Below, piece after piece: positions 48,130 to 57,366 of a DNA stretch of 64,000 nucleotides. The notes beneath the pieces are model-generated. The model did not search any database. It was given only the letters and a program-made list of their open reading frames with translations, and was not told the origin of the DNA. The position numbers and the translations under genes are program-made. The first letter of the stretch is position 1; each line of letters opens with the position of its first letter. This DNA is from Cellvibrionales bacterium UBA1854 (GTDB lineage Bacteria > Pseudomonadota > Gammaproteobacteria > Pseudomonadales > Porticoccaceae), in NCBI GenBank assembly GCA_002338445.1, contig DDII01000026.1, positions 43,526 to 107,525 of the forward strand, read 5' to 3'.

Positions 48130-48816
48130 ATGATGCTAGCAGTAGAAACAGCAACCGCTGCTTGCTCGGTCGCCGTGTCCGATGGTAATAAAACATTTTT
48201 TCGTTATTCTAAAGAACCGCGCTCTCAAAGTAAGAAAATCATTAATATGATAGAGGATGTTCTAGAGGATGCTGCAGTTTCGTTTTCAATGATTAATCGT
48301 CTTGCTGTGACAATCGGTCCCGGATCGTTTACAGGGCTTAGGGTCGGCTTTTCTGTCATCCAAGGATTAGCTTTTGCTAGAGACCTCCCAGTTGTTCCGC
48401 TGTGCACATTGGAGGTTCTCGCCGCTACATATCGAAGGACTCATATCGAGAAAACCGGAAATGGATTAGTAATCTCGTTGTTGAACGCCCGCATGGGTCA
48501 ATGCGCTCTTGGCGGTTTTAGGTGGGATGGAAATTTTTGGTCAAATGAAATTGCAGTTTGTTTAATGGAAACAGATAGGGCAGAGCAATTGATACGCGAG
48601 CGAGAACCCGAAATGGTAGTAGGAGATGTGGGTGTCTTATTTGAAAAGGAAAATATGAATCGCGATAAGTATGCTCACTCAATTTTAGAGCTTTGTCCTC
48701 ATGCCATTGATGTCATAATTCTTGCAAATGAGTCCAGTAAAAACGCAGATAAAATAGGAAACATCGAACTCACCTATTTAAGGGAAAGCAACACATGGTC
48801 CAAATTTAAAAGATAA
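48130..48816 (+). CDS. tsaB: tRNA t6A biosynthesis protein TsaB
   Basis: This 228-residue actin-like ASKHA protein starts MLAVETATAACSVAVSDG and has the typical LAVTIGPGSFTGLRVGFSVIQGLAFA. It is an inactive paralog of TsaD that scaffolds the TsaBDE complex making N6-threonylcarbamoyladenosine at position 37 of ANN-decoding tRNAs. ATG 48130 or 48133 may start it. Confidence 0.93.
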   Translation: MMLAVETATAACSVAVSDGNKTFFRYSKEPRSQSKKIINMIEDVLEDAAVSFSMINRLAVTIGPGSFTGLRVGFSVIQGLAFARDLPVVPLCTLEVLAATYRRTHIEKTGNGLVISLLNARMGQCALGGFRWDGNFWSNEIAVCLMETDRAEQLIREREPEMVVGDVGVLFEKENMNRDKYAHSILELCPHAIDVIILANESSKNADKIGNIELTYLRESNTWSKFKR

Positions 48817-48831
48817 CTAGGTTTTAAACTA

Positions 48832-49626
48832 ATGGATATTTTTCAAGCTATTTTTTTGGCGTTAGTTCAAGGAATTACAGAGTTTTTACCCGTATCTAGC
48901 TCGGGACACTTGATATTAGCAAGCAATCTTATAGGATGGGCAGATCAAGGTCTGGCGTTTGACGTTGCTGTTCATTTGGGCTCCTTGGTTGCAGTGATTA
49001 TTTTCTTTCGAAAAGATTTAACCCGCCTAACAATTTCTTGGTTAGCTAGTATTTTTAAGAGGCACGTGGATGGAGATGCGATATTGGCTTGGCAATTGGT
49101 GGTTGTCACGATACCAACGAGTGTGGTTGCTTGGGTTTTTAGTGATTTTATTGAAATGCACTTCCGCTCATTGAGTGTAGTTGCTTCTGCAACTATTTTT
49201 TTTGGATTGTTACTTGGATTGGCAGATATATCGAGAGAGACAGATGCACCATCGGAGAGTCTGAGTTGGCGAGATTCGTTTCTTTTGGGTTGTGCGCAAA
49301 TTTGTGCGCTGGTGCCTGGTGCCTCAAGATCTGGAGTAACGATGGCTGCGGCACTGGCATTAGGTTACTCTAGAAATGTGTCAGCGCGCTTTTCCTTCCT
49401 AATGGCTGTGCCGATAATCTTTCTGAGCGGTGTTTACAAAACAACGCAATCAATGTGGGAAGAAACACTGTTGATACCTCTTCTCATTGGGGTTATTGTT
49501 TCAGCGATCAGTGCCTATTTTTGTATAGGAATTTTTTTACGTTTTATTCAACGCATCGGAATGATACCTTTTGTAATTTATCGATTGATACTTGGTAGCA
49601 TATTACTTTTTGTCGGCCTGAATTAG
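48832..49626 (+). CDS. uppP: undecaprenyl-diphosphate phosphatase UppP (BacA)
   Basis: This 264-residue membrane protein has about eight helices. LVQGITEFLPVSSSGHLIL near the N-terminus and LVPGASRSGVTMAAAL in the second half are the two active-site motifs of the BacA family (Glu and Ser/His in the first, Arg in the second). It recycles the lipid carrier for peptidoglycan synthesis. It lies 16 bases after tsaB. Confidence 0.96.
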   Translation: MDIFQAIFLALVQGITEFLPVSSSGHLILASNLIGWADQGLAFDVAVHLGSLVAVIIFFRKDLTRLTISWLASIFKRHVDGDAILAWQLVVVTIPTSVVAWVFSDFIEMHFRSLSVVASATIFFGLLLGLADISRETDAPSESLSWRDSFLLGCAQICALVPGASRSGVTMAAALALGYSRNVSARFSFLMAVPIIFLSGVYKTTQSMWEETLLIPLLIGVIVSAISAYFCIGIFLRFIQRIGMIPFVIYRLILGSILLFVGLN

Positions 49627-49681
49627 CTAGATCGGGGTTTTTCAAAAATAAACCTGAGGGTATAACCGATTGGCATATGAT

Positions 49682-50962
49682 ATGAGAATGAGAGAGTTGA
49701 ATCAAAGGTTGTACGGTTTTTTGGATAACTCTCCGACTCCTTTTCATGCGGTCTTGCAGATGTCCCAAATTCTGGAAAAAGCAGGGTTCACTCAAATTTT
49801 TGAAACGGAAGACTGGTGTTTACAGAAAGGTGGAAAATATTTTGTCACTCGTAACCAGTCCGCGTTAATTGGTTTTATAGTAGGAGAGAGTGACCCCGCC
49901 AATTATGGGGCACGGGTGGTGGGAGCCCACACGGACAGCCCTGCTTTGATGGTTAAACCTCAGTCGGAAATCAGGGAAAATGGTTTCTTACAATTGGGTG
50001 TGGAGGTGTATGGGGGCGCACTTCTAAATCCTTGGTTTGACCGCGATTTATCTATTGCGGGCCGAGTGGTTTGCCAGTCAGTTGAGGGTGAACTGTCATC
50101 TCATCTCATAGATTTAAAGAGACCCGTGGCTTTCATTCCTAGTCTTGCGATACATCTTGATAAAAATGCAAACGAGAATCGAACTATTAATCCGCAAACA
50201 GATCTTTCGCCCGTTGTCTTGCAATTAGGTAAACATCAAGAATTAAGAGAGGTTCTCCAGAAAGAATGTCTTAATGAGGGATTAATAGTAATTGATTACG
50301 AGTTATATCTCTATGATTCTTTGGGTGCGACAGAGGTGGGATTACAGAATGAATTTTTTTCTTCAGGTAGGCTGGATAACTTATTAAGTTGTTTTTCAGG
50401 AGTTGAGGCTCTGTCCCGTGCGGATTCAGAGCATTTCTGTGCACTCGTTTGTAATGATCATGAGGAGGTTGGGAGTGTTTCTGCTTGTGCAGCGAGCGGT
50501 TCATTTTTAGAATCGGTCTTTGAAAGAATTTTTGTCAGCAAGCCTTTGAGTAGTGTTTTTACAAGGTCTATGTTTATTTCATGTGATAATGCTCATGCTG
50601 TTCACCCAAACTATAAAAAACAACATGATTTCTGGCATCAGCCGGTCTTAAATGGAGGCTTAGTCATAAAGGTTAATGCCAAACACAGGTACGCTACAAC
50701 CAGCCTAACGTCTAGTATTTTTAAAAAGATATGCTTGAATGCTGATGTGCCAGTCCAAACTTTTGTTTCTAGGAATGATTTAAGTTGTGGTAGTACTATT
50801 GGGCCTACAACCTCGGCTCGTTTAGGGATACCCACGATTGATGTGGGCATCCCGCAGCTGGCTATGCACTCGTGCAGAGAAACGGCTGGTGTAAAAGATC
50901 CAGTTTATTTGAGTAAGGCACTGGAGAAGTTTTTTAATTTTCCGCACTCAGTTTCAGTGTAG
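49682..50962 (+). CDS. apeB: M18-family aminopeptidase
   Basis: This 426-residue metallopeptidase of the aspartyl aminopeptidase (DAP/ApeB) family has FLDNSPTPFHAV at the N-terminus, VVGAHTDSPALMVKPQ with the first zinc His and Asp, GGALLNPWFDRDL, CNDHEEVGSV with catalytic Glu residues, and a C-terminal IPQLAMHSCRETAGVKD with the last His. I prefer ATG 49682; TTG 49670 and ATG 49688 are alternatives. Confidence 0.93.
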   Translation: MRMRELNQRLYGFLDNSPTPFHAVLQMSQILEKAGFTQIFETEDWCLQKGGKYFVTRNQSALIGFIVGESDPANYGARVVGAHTDSPALMVKPQSEIRENGFLQLGVEVYGGALLNPWFDRDLSIAGRVVCQSVEGELSSHLIDLKRPVAFIPSLAIHLDKNANENRTINPQTDLSPVVLQLGKHQELREVLQKECLNEGLIVIDYELYLYDSLGATEVGLQNEFFSSGRLDNLLSCFSGVEALSRADSEHFCALVCNDHEEVGSVSACAASGSFLESVFERIFVSKPLSSVFTRSMFISCDNAHAVHPNYKKQHDFWHQPVLNGGLVIKVNAKHRYATTSLTSSIFKKICLNADVPVQTFVSRNDLSCGSTIGPTTSARLGIPTIDVGIPQLAMHSCRETAGVKDPVYLSKALEKFFNFPHSVSV

Positions 50963-50976
50963 GTTTGCATTAAAAT

Positions 50977-51996
50977 ATGGTCAATTTTTCTGGTAAAAAA
51001 CGCGTTCTCACGGGTATCACCACCTCTGGGACACCACATTTAGGAAACTATGTGGGAGCCATCAGACCGGCTATTCTTGCTAGCAGATCTGAGTCTAATG
51101 ATGCTTATTTTTTTTTGGCGGATTATCATGCATTAATTAAAACGCAAAATCCTCACTTGGTGCATCAGTCTACGTTAGAAGTAGCGGCAACATGGCTGGC
51201 ACTTGGTCTTGATCCGGAAAAAGTGACTTTTTACAGACAATCAGATATTCCAGAGATCCAAGAATTAACTTGGTTTTTGTCCTGCATGACGGCGAAGGGC
51301 TTGATGAATAGAGCTCATGCTTATAAGCATGCAGTGCAGGGAAATCTTGATAATGACGACGACGAGGATTTTGGAATTAACATGGGATTATTTGGGTATC
51401 CAATACTTATGGCGGCAGATATATTGATGTTTAATGCACATGAGGTACCGGTTGGACAGGACCAGGTGCAGCATGTTGAGATGGCAAGAGACATCGCTCA
51501 GCGGTTCAACCATAAATTTGGAGAATATTTCGTGTTGCCCAAGGCGGGGGTGGATAAAGATGTATCGCTGTTAAGAGGCTTGGACGGCCGTAAAATGAGT
51601 AAAACTTACAATAATACCATCCCACTATTTCTCTCAGAGAAACAACTCAAAAAATTTATCAATAAAATAAAGACTAACCTTTTGGAACCTGGGGAAAGGA
51701 AAGATCCAGATTCTTCTGCGGTTTTTCAGATTTGGAGGGCATTTGCAAGTCGGCAACAAACACTTGAAATGCGAGAAAAATTTGATCGTGGCATTGGGTG
51801 GGGCGAAGCGAAGAAACAATTATGTCATTTAATTAATACTGAACTTCAATTACCTAGGGAGCGTTATTATAAATTTTTGGAAAATCCTGAAAGAGTGGAA
51901 TCTATTTTAATTGAAGGAGCAGACAAAGCTCGCGCAGAATCGAAAAGAATGATTGAAAAACTGCGCGATGCGGTTGGCATTAGACCACTGTCCTAA
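50977..51996 (+). CDS. trpS: tryptophanyl-tRNA synthetase
   Basis: This 339-residue class I synthetase has [19 protein letters not shown] (the HIGH equivalent) at the N-terminus, [21 protein letters not shown] in the Trp pocket, and the KMSKS motif as [10 protein letters not shown]. The enzyme charges tRNA-Trp. It follows apeB by 14 bases. Confidence 0.96.
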   Translation: MVNFSGKKRVLTGITTSGTPHLGNYVGAIRPAILASRSESNDAYFFLADYHALIKTQNPHLVHQSTLEVAATWLALGLDPEKVTFYRQSDIPEIQELTWFLSCMTAKGLMNRAHAYKHAVQGNLDNDDDEDFGINMGLFGYPILMAADILMFNAHEVPVGQDQVQHVEMARDIAQRFNHKFGEYFVLPKAGVDKDVSLLRGLDGRKMSKTYNNTIPLFLSEKQLKKFINKIKTNLLEPGERKDPDSSAVFQIWRAFASRQQTLEMREKFDRGIGWGEAKKQLCHLINTELQLPRERYYKFLENPERVESILIEGADKARAESKRMIEKLRDAVGIRPLS

Positions 51997-52086
51997 GTTT
52001 AAAATTAAATGTCCAAATGATCAGTTTGCACCTGAAAATACTGTATACTCTTACTGGGCTTTAATGCAAAGGATGTGGAGGTTTGG

Positions 52087-52689
52087 ATGTCTAGTCGAAT
52101 TGTTCTTTTGAACAATTTTGTTATATTTCTCTTTCTCGCTGGGTGTGGATTTGGGGGAGACAATGTATCGCTAACGGAAAAACAAAAAACTATGATCGCA
52201 GAGCGCATAGCGCCGGTAGGATCGATTGTAAAAGTTGAGGATTTGATTCAGGAAAAAAGTGATGTTTCTTCCGCAATGATGCCAGACAAAGTAGCATTGT
52301 CGCAGGGAAATGAGCACGTAGTCGAGATGTTAAATTCCGGTGATGGGGGAAATATGATCTTTGATCCGCCAGTAATTAAAGTATCCAAGGGTGACACCAT
52401 TCACTTCAGAGCAGTAGACATGTCGCATAATTCCGCAACAATTAATTCGATGATACCGTCAGGCGCTGAGTCTTGGACCGGATTGATAAACCAAGACATA
52501 AGTGTGGTTTTAGATATTGAGGGCGTTTATGTATATCAATGTGATCCTCATGCGATGATGGCAATGGTTGGGGTGATTCAAGTTGGGGCAGCTACCAATA
52601 TAAGTGAGGTAAAGATCGCGGCTGAGGAATATAAGTCTAATTTCATGCTTAACACTGATAGGTTAACCGGGTATTTGGCTCAGCTCTAA
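52087..52689 (+). CDS. lipoprotein pseudoazurin-like cupredoxin with cytochrome-c5-like lead
   Basis: From ATG 52087 (GGAGG five bases before) this is a 200-residue protein with a lipoprotein signal: hydrophobic FVIFLFLAGC puts the lipid-modified cysteine at Cys20. The C-terminal domain (about 75-170) is a type 1 copper cupredoxin of the pseudoazurin kind, with ligands His114, Cys152, His155 and Met160 at pseudoazurin spacing (38, 3 and 5). Between them, LTEKQKTMIAERIAPVGSI resembles the lead segment of cytochrome c5 proteins, yet no CxxCH heme site exists. The tail after residue 170 is unassigned. It is likely a membrane-anchored periplasmic electron carrier; its partners are unknown. Confidence 0.82.
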   Translation: MSSRIVLLNNFVIFLFLAGCGFGGDNVSLTEKQKTMIAERIAPVGSIVKVEDLIQEKSDVSSAMMPDKVALSQGNEHVVEMLNSGDGGNMIFDPPVIKVSKGDTIHFRAVDMSHNSATINSMIPSGAESWTGLINQDISVVLDIEGVYVYQCDPHAMMAMVGVIQVGAATNISEVKIAAEEYKSNFMLNTDRLTGYLAQL

Positions 52690-52758
52690 CCAACATACCG
52701 TATTTTCGAAGCTTTACCTTGCCGTCTTCCAATTCTGAATATTATAATTTTTGTGTAC

Positions 52759-54321
52759 TTAGGCGCTTCTTATTTGCTGTGGTCCAGCCGCTAAAATAGA
52801 GTTTGAGACTTCGAATTTCTGCATGTTTTCTGTAAATAGTTTCGCTAGTTTTCCAGCTTGCACATCATACTCCTTTGAGTCTTTCCAAGTTGTTCTGGGA
52901 TTAAGATACTTATTGTCGACACCGGGGATGTTCGCAGGAACGTAAAGATTCAGGATCTCTAGATATTCGGTATCTGCGTTACCCAAGCCTCCATTGACTA
53001 TGGCAGACACAATTGATCTAGTGACAGGTATAGGAAAGCGATTTCCTTTTCCATTAGGTCCTCCAGAACCACCAAACCAGCCGGTATTGACTAAAAATAC
53101 CTCAGATCCAAATTTTTCAATACGCTTTAACAATAGATTGGCATAAATTTCTGCTTTTCTTGGCATGAACGGGGCACCAAAGCAAGGTGAAAAGGTAGGG
53201 GATATACCTTTGTCAGTCTCTATTTCAGTCGAGCTCACTCTTGCAGTGTAGCCCAATAAAAAATGATATGCTGCTGCCTCTTGGCTGAGCAATGAGACAG
53301 GAGGTAACACTCCATTTACATCGCAAGTCAGGAAAATGATATATTTTGGTTCACGAGAAGAATTTTCGATTTTTCGATTGGGCACGTGTTCAAGTGGGTA
53401 GCTACATCTGCCATTTTCCGTGATTGAGGTATTATCGAATTCTGCGATACGCTGATTGGAGGCATTTACGAATACATTTTCAAGTATGGCACCAAATCGG
53501 ATAGCATTCCAAATAATGGGTTCATTTTTTTTGCTCAAGTTTATTGTTTTAGCATAACACCCACCTTCAAGGTTAAACACACTGTCTATAGTCCAACCAT
53601 GTTCGTCATCTCCGATGAGAGCACGTCGTGGGTCTGCAGAGAGTGTAGTTTTTCCTGTACCGGAAAGGCCAAAAAATAAGGAAGTATTTCCGTCATCTCC
53701 GACATTTGCAGCGCAGTGCATTGGCATCACGCCTAGAGCGGGCAAGAGAAAATTTTGTACGGAGAACATCGCTTTTTTAATTTCACCAGCGTAGCTTAGT
53801 CCGGCGATTAGGACGCGTCTCATAGAAAAGTTGATTACCACCACACCCTCAGATCTCGTTCCATCCGTGGCTGAATCACAGACAAAGTTGCAAGCATGCA
53901 GCATTTCCCAAGAAGGTTTGTTTTTTGGATTATATTGGTTAGTCCTTACGAACATATTTCGGGCAAATAAATTATGCCAAGCAGTTTGCGTTGTTATTTT
54001 TAAAGGCAGATAGTGGTCTTCATGCTGCGCCACATGGAGGTGAGATATAAATTGCTCTTGTTGATTTAAATAAAGCCCAACTTTTTCCCAGAGAAGGTTA
54101 AATTTACTCTCTTTCATCCTCTGGTTTGTTGTTCCCCAAACGATTGATTCGGCAGTCGAGGGCTCATCCACAAAAAATCTGTCTAGTGGAGAACGTCCAC
54201 TTCGATTTCCTGTAAACACGCATAAAGCCCCGTTGTCAAGCAGATGTCCCTCTCCACGAATTAAAGATAGTTCAATTAATTCAGCTACGCCTAAGTCGTA
54301 ATGAGATATTGCTTTGGCCAT
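52759..54321 (-). CDS. pckA: phosphoenolpyruvate carboxykinase (ATP)
   Basis: This 520-residue ATP-type PEPCK has the P-loop GLSGTGKTT in FFGLSGTGKTTLSADPRR, IGDDEHGW with the metal Asp, ENGRCSYPLEHVPN, and the kinase-2-like NTGWFGGSGGPNGKGNRFP. It converts oxaloacetate and ATP to PEP for gluconeogenesis. It lies next to hslO-hslR-yrfG as in E. coli and pseudomonads, and converges on the cupredoxin gene. Confidence 0.97.
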   Translation of the reverse strand: MAKAISHYDLGVAELIELSLIRGEGHLLDNGALCVFTGNRSGRSPLDRFFVDEPSTAESIVWGTTNQRMKESKFNLLWEKVGLYLNQQEQFISHLHVAQHEDHYLPLKITTQTAWHNLFARNMFVRTNQYNPKNKPSWEMLHACNFVCDSATDGTRSEGVVVINFSMRRVLIAGLSYAGEIKKAMFSVQNFLLPALGVMPMHCAANVGDDGNTSLFFGLSGTGKTTLSADPRRALIGDDEHGWTIDSVFNLEGGCYAKTINLSKKNEPIIWNAIRFGAILENVFVNASNQRIAEFDNTSITENGRCSYPLEHVPNRKIENSSREPKYIIFLTCDVNGVLPPVSLLSQEAAAYHFLLGYTARVSSTEIETDKGISPTFSPCFGAPFMPRKAEIYANLLLKRIEKFGSEVFLVNTGWFGGSGGPNGKGNRFPIPVTRSIVSAIVNGGLGNADTEYLEILNLYVPANIPGVDNKYLNPRTTWKDSKEYDVQAGKLAKLFTENMQKFEVSNSILAAGPQQIRSA

Positions 54322-54493
54322 TTTAAATTTATAGCTTAAGTATTTTTAACTTTGAGTTAGAGCCTTATTCAACCATCAAGCAATTCGGTTTCAGTCTATT
54401 TATTTCTGATAGTAGCGTAGAAATACAAGTCTGCCTATTCTTTTTGAATGAAAATTTGCATTCTAATTATATATCACTCAAGTTATTTTCCCG

Positions 54494-55375
54494 TCATTGA
54501 TTATACTTATTTTTAAACTCCGATTTATGAAACTCGTAGTTTTTATCGCAAAACTCACAGTTTACCGAGATTGAATCCCCTTCCTCAAAGAAAGATCGTG
54601 GATCTTTTGAATAAAGTTCATGCAATGCTTTTAGAAATCTTTCCCGTGAGCAGCTACACCAAAAATTTGGATTTTCCACAGACAAAATGCGGACATCATC
54701 ATTGGAAAACAGAGAGGTAAGCTGATCGTCATGGGCCAGATTAATTTGTTCCTCCGCGCGAAGTGTTTCGAGCAGAATAGATTTTTCTCTCCAATCTTGG
54801 GATCAGTCGTCACTCGAAGTCTGTTCTGGCATTTTTTGTAGCAGTATACCGGCTGCAGTTTGCATATTGCCAGCGAGCTTAATTTTAGTTTTTAGCTGCT
54901 CCGATTGTTCGAAATAATATTCTAAACAACCACTTAGCGTATTTTCGCAAATTGGGACGATTCCTTGGTACCTGTCCCCAGATTCGGGCTCCATAGTGAG
55001 TCTTAGAGTACCTTTTTTAAACATTTGGTAAAAATCGATTTGGTCCGAAAGCATTGAGAAATCGCCACGTACAATTCCTCTAATATTATTTTTCGAAGTG
55101 CATTCAGCCATAATGCTTGACAGGCCTTTTGATCTTTGAGCATGAAGGATCAAACGACCATTGTATTTGAGATTTGCGTTGAGCAAACAAACAGCTGCGA
55201 TAAATTCCCCGAGCAGTTTGCTGACGTTTTGGGAGTAGCTATTGATCGAGATAACATCTCTATGGTACGAGCATAATGTCACCACTTGCCCTTTGATGTT
55301 AGTGTTATCGAAAATAAATTTAGTCAGTGTATTATCTTTGAACATTTCTTCATGTGAGTCTTTAGTTTGTCTCAC
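54494..55375 (-). pseudogene. hslO: Hsp33 chaperone gene interrupted by an in-frame TGA
   Basis: The frame starts at GTG 55375 (overlapping the hslR stop as GTGA) and encodes the Hsp33 chaperone domain for 190 residues to a TGA at 54805-54803. The same frame then continues without another stop for 102 residues, SQDWREKSILLETLRAE onward, to the redox-sensing zinc end (WCSCSRERF... NCEFCDKNYEF), all four cysteines intact. So one codon, in the linker between core and metastable region, breaks an otherwise complete gene. It may be a recent nonsense mutation, a sequencing error, or a read-through stop. Hsp33 is activated by oxidative loss of zinc, so the short form would lack its switch. Confidence 0.85.
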
Positions 55376-55746
55376 TCAAGTTGTCGTAGTTGGTGTATTT
55401 GCCGACGTTGTTTTTTATTTGGCCGAGTGGCAATTGGATTCGAAAGTAATAAAATTTTCTTCTTCTCAATTAGTAGCTGCCTCTTTAGATAGCTTGTGTC
55501 AGTTTCCAAATATAGCTTCTGAGCCTCGGGAGCTCCCTTTCTTTTTGAGCTTACTGCAAGTACAACAACAACTTTCTCACCCACAGCTTGTTTGATACTT
55601 ATAAGTTGATTGATTTCAACTTTTCGACCTGGCTTTATTTTTTCTTCATCAATCTTTATGTGGCCGGCGTTTATGGCGGCTTTGGCCATCGACCGTGTTC
55701 TGTAAAATCTTGCGGCCCAGAGCCACTTATCGATTCTCACTATCAT
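55372..55746 (-). CDS. hslR: heat-shock ribosome-associated protein Hsp15
   Basis: This 124-residue protein has an S4 RNA-binding domain at the N-terminus (RIDKWLWAARFYRTRSMAKAAINAGHIKID) and a basic C-terminal tail rich in K, R and Q (TRPNKKQRRQIHQLRQ). In E. coli Hsp15 binds free 50S subunits carrying nascent chains and returns them to use. The stop overlaps the hslO start, so they are translationally coupled. Confidence 0.93.
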   Translation of the reverse strand: MIVRIDKWLWAARFYRTRSMAKAAINAGHIKIDEEKIKPGRKVEINQLISIKQAVGEKVVVVLAVSSKRKGAPEAQKLYLETDTSYLKRQLLIEKKKILLLSNPIATRPNKKQRRQIHQLRQLE

Positions 55747-55755
55747 AAAAAATTT

Positions 55756-56415
55756 TTAGTTTGTTCTCATCAAGTCGTCAAAGTGTTGCAATGCAATAAA
55801 ATCGGAGTATTGATTTTTTCTGGCCTTGCTGTCTGGTTTTTCAATGCCAGTCAAAAAAGCAATTCCATATGTCTTGGCTGATTGAAGAACATCTTCGGAA
55901 TCATCAATGAAAAGAGTCCTCTCGGGATCAAAATTTATATTTTGCCTCAAGTGTTCCCAGAATTTTAGGCTTTCTTTAGGGAAGCCGTAATCATGTGAGG
56001 ATATTATCAAGTCAAGATTATGTATAAGATCCGTTTTTGAACATTTTAGTCTTAGATCACCTTTGTCAGCGTTAGTTAATAAAATCCTTGATTTGTTCAT
56101 GTTCGTCAGGGTCTTGAGAAATATCATGCCACCGGGACGCTCCCTAATAAGGTGGCTAATTTCCCTTTTTAGTTCAAGAATATCTACACAGAGTTTATTA
56201 GACCAAAATTCCGACGAGTACCAATTCAAAGTTCCTACATGCTTTAAAAGGAGTGAGCGAATTTTGTCCTGAACCTCTCCTAAAGGTTGATCGAAAAGTT
56301 CTGAATATCGAACAGGTAAATGACGTAACCAGAATTCGTTATCAAAATTCAGGTCAAGAAGCGTGCCATCCATATCGATAAAAACGGTATCAATAAGCTT
56401 CCAATCAACAACCAT
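55756..56415 (-). CDS. yrfG: HAD-family GMP/IMP nucleotidase YrfG
   Basis: This HAD hydrolase of about 219 residues has motif I DMDGTLLDLNFDNEFWLRHLP, with the family-specific FDNxFWLxHLP extension, motif II LLTNADKG, and motif IV DDSEDVLQSAKTYGI. E. coli YrfG dephosphorylates purine nucleoside monophosphates. I start it at ATG 56415 behind GATGGATA; the frame is open eight codons further up (GTG 56439). It heads yrfG-hslR-hslO on the minus strand. Confidence 0.88.
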   Translation of the reverse strand: MVVDWKLIDTVFIDMDGTLLDLNFDNEFWLRHLPVRYSELFDQPLGEVQDKIRSLLLKHVGTLNWYSSEFWSNKLCVDILELKREISHLIRERPGGMIFLKTLTNMNKSRILLTNADKGDLRLKCSKTDLIHNLDLIISSHDYGFPKESLKFWEHLRQNINFDPERTLFIDDSEDVLQSAKTYGIAFLTGIEKPDSKARKNQYSDFIALQHFDDLMRTN

Positions 56416-56527
56416 AGTTATCCATCTAGAAAAGTACACTTATTGTGCTTTAGTATACTATAAAGTTTTCTGACTGAGTAATTGATGTTTTATTCATGAC
56501 GATATGGTTCTATTGAGGGGGAATGGC

Positions 56528-57346
56528 ATGGATTGGAAATTAATGAATTCAGTCCTGGAAATAGTAGCAGCGGCAGGCGCATCTATTTTAGAAATCTATC
56601 AATCTAAAAATTATGATTTGTATAAGAAGGGTGACGGTTCCCCATTGACGTGTGCTGATCTTTCAGCGCATCAAATCATATCAGATGGCTTACAAAAGTT
56701 AGAATCAACTACTCCAATACTATCCGAAGAGTCCAAGGAAATTAGTTCGAAAAATCGGGCTTTTTGGGAGCGCTACTGGCTTGTGGATCCCTTGGATGGC
56801 ACATCCGAGTTCTTAGATGGGAATGGAGAGTTCAGTGTCAACGTGGCGTTGATTCAATCTAATAGACCCATAATGGGTGTCGTTCATCTTCCGGTTCAGG
56901 GAATTACCTATTTTGGAGGTTCTCATGCCGGCGCCTATAAGCGCGATTCGTTAGGTCAGAGGGAAATAAATTGTCGCTCTGTGGCGTCCGTTTCGGGGGG
57001 AGGACATGCAATGGTGGTCATGATGAGTCGCAGGCATGGAGATACAAAAGCTAATGAGTTAGTGGAGAAAATTAAACGCTTCATTGGACCTTGTGAGGTT
57101 AAAAATGTCGGTAGTTCTATAAAAATATGTATGATTGCGGAGGGAAAAGCTGACCTTTATCCGCGGCTTTCCACGACTTGTGAATGGGATACCGCGGCCG
57201 CACAGGCAGTACTCGAAGCAGCCGGGGGTGCAATATTGGACCAAAAGATGCAGCTTCTTTGTTATAACACAAAGACCGATCTAAAGAATCCTTTTTTTTA
57301 TGCTATTGGTGACACCACCTATGATTGGCGAAGAATACTATTTTAA
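56528..57346 (+). CDS. cysQ: 3'(2'),5'-bisphosphate nucleotidase CysQ
   Basis: This 272-residue FIG-superfamily (inositol-monophosphatase-like) enzyme has the metal sites SEESKEI, WLVDPLDGTSEFLDGNGEFSVNVALI and CEWDTAAAQAVLEAAGG. CysQ hydrolyses adenosine 3',5'-bisphosphate from sulfate assimilation. ATG 56528 follows GAGGGGGAAT; ATG 56504 would add eight residues. It diverges from yrfG by about 110 bases; nudE, which lies between them in pseudomonads, is missing. Confidence 0.92.
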   Translation: MDWKLMNSVLEIVAAAGASILEIYQSKNYDLYKKGDGSPLTCADLSAHQIISDGLQKLESTTPILSEESKEISSKNRAFWERYWLVDPLDGTSEFLDGNGEFSVNVALIQSNRPIMGVVHLPVQGITYFGGSHAGAYKRDSLGQREINCRSVASVSGGGHAMVVMMSRRHGDTKANELVEKIKRFIGPCEVKNVGSSIKICMIAEGKADLYPRLSTTCEWDTAAAQAVLEAAGGAILDQKMQLLCYNTKTDLKNPFFYAIGDTTYDWRRILF

Positions 57347-57366
57347 GGTGCGATGTTGTCAAATCT

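Noticed and set aside
52041..52056. CTGTATACTCTTACTG upstream of the cupredoxin gene, considered as a LexA box
   Set aside because: The right half should be ACAG and reads ACTG. A cupredoxin is not an expected SOS gene.
54803..54805. The hslO TGA read as selenocysteine, or as a sign that TGA is a sense codon here
   Set aside because: The position is in a variable linker, not at a conserved Cys, no SECIS-like stem is evident, and many genes in the window end normally in TGA.
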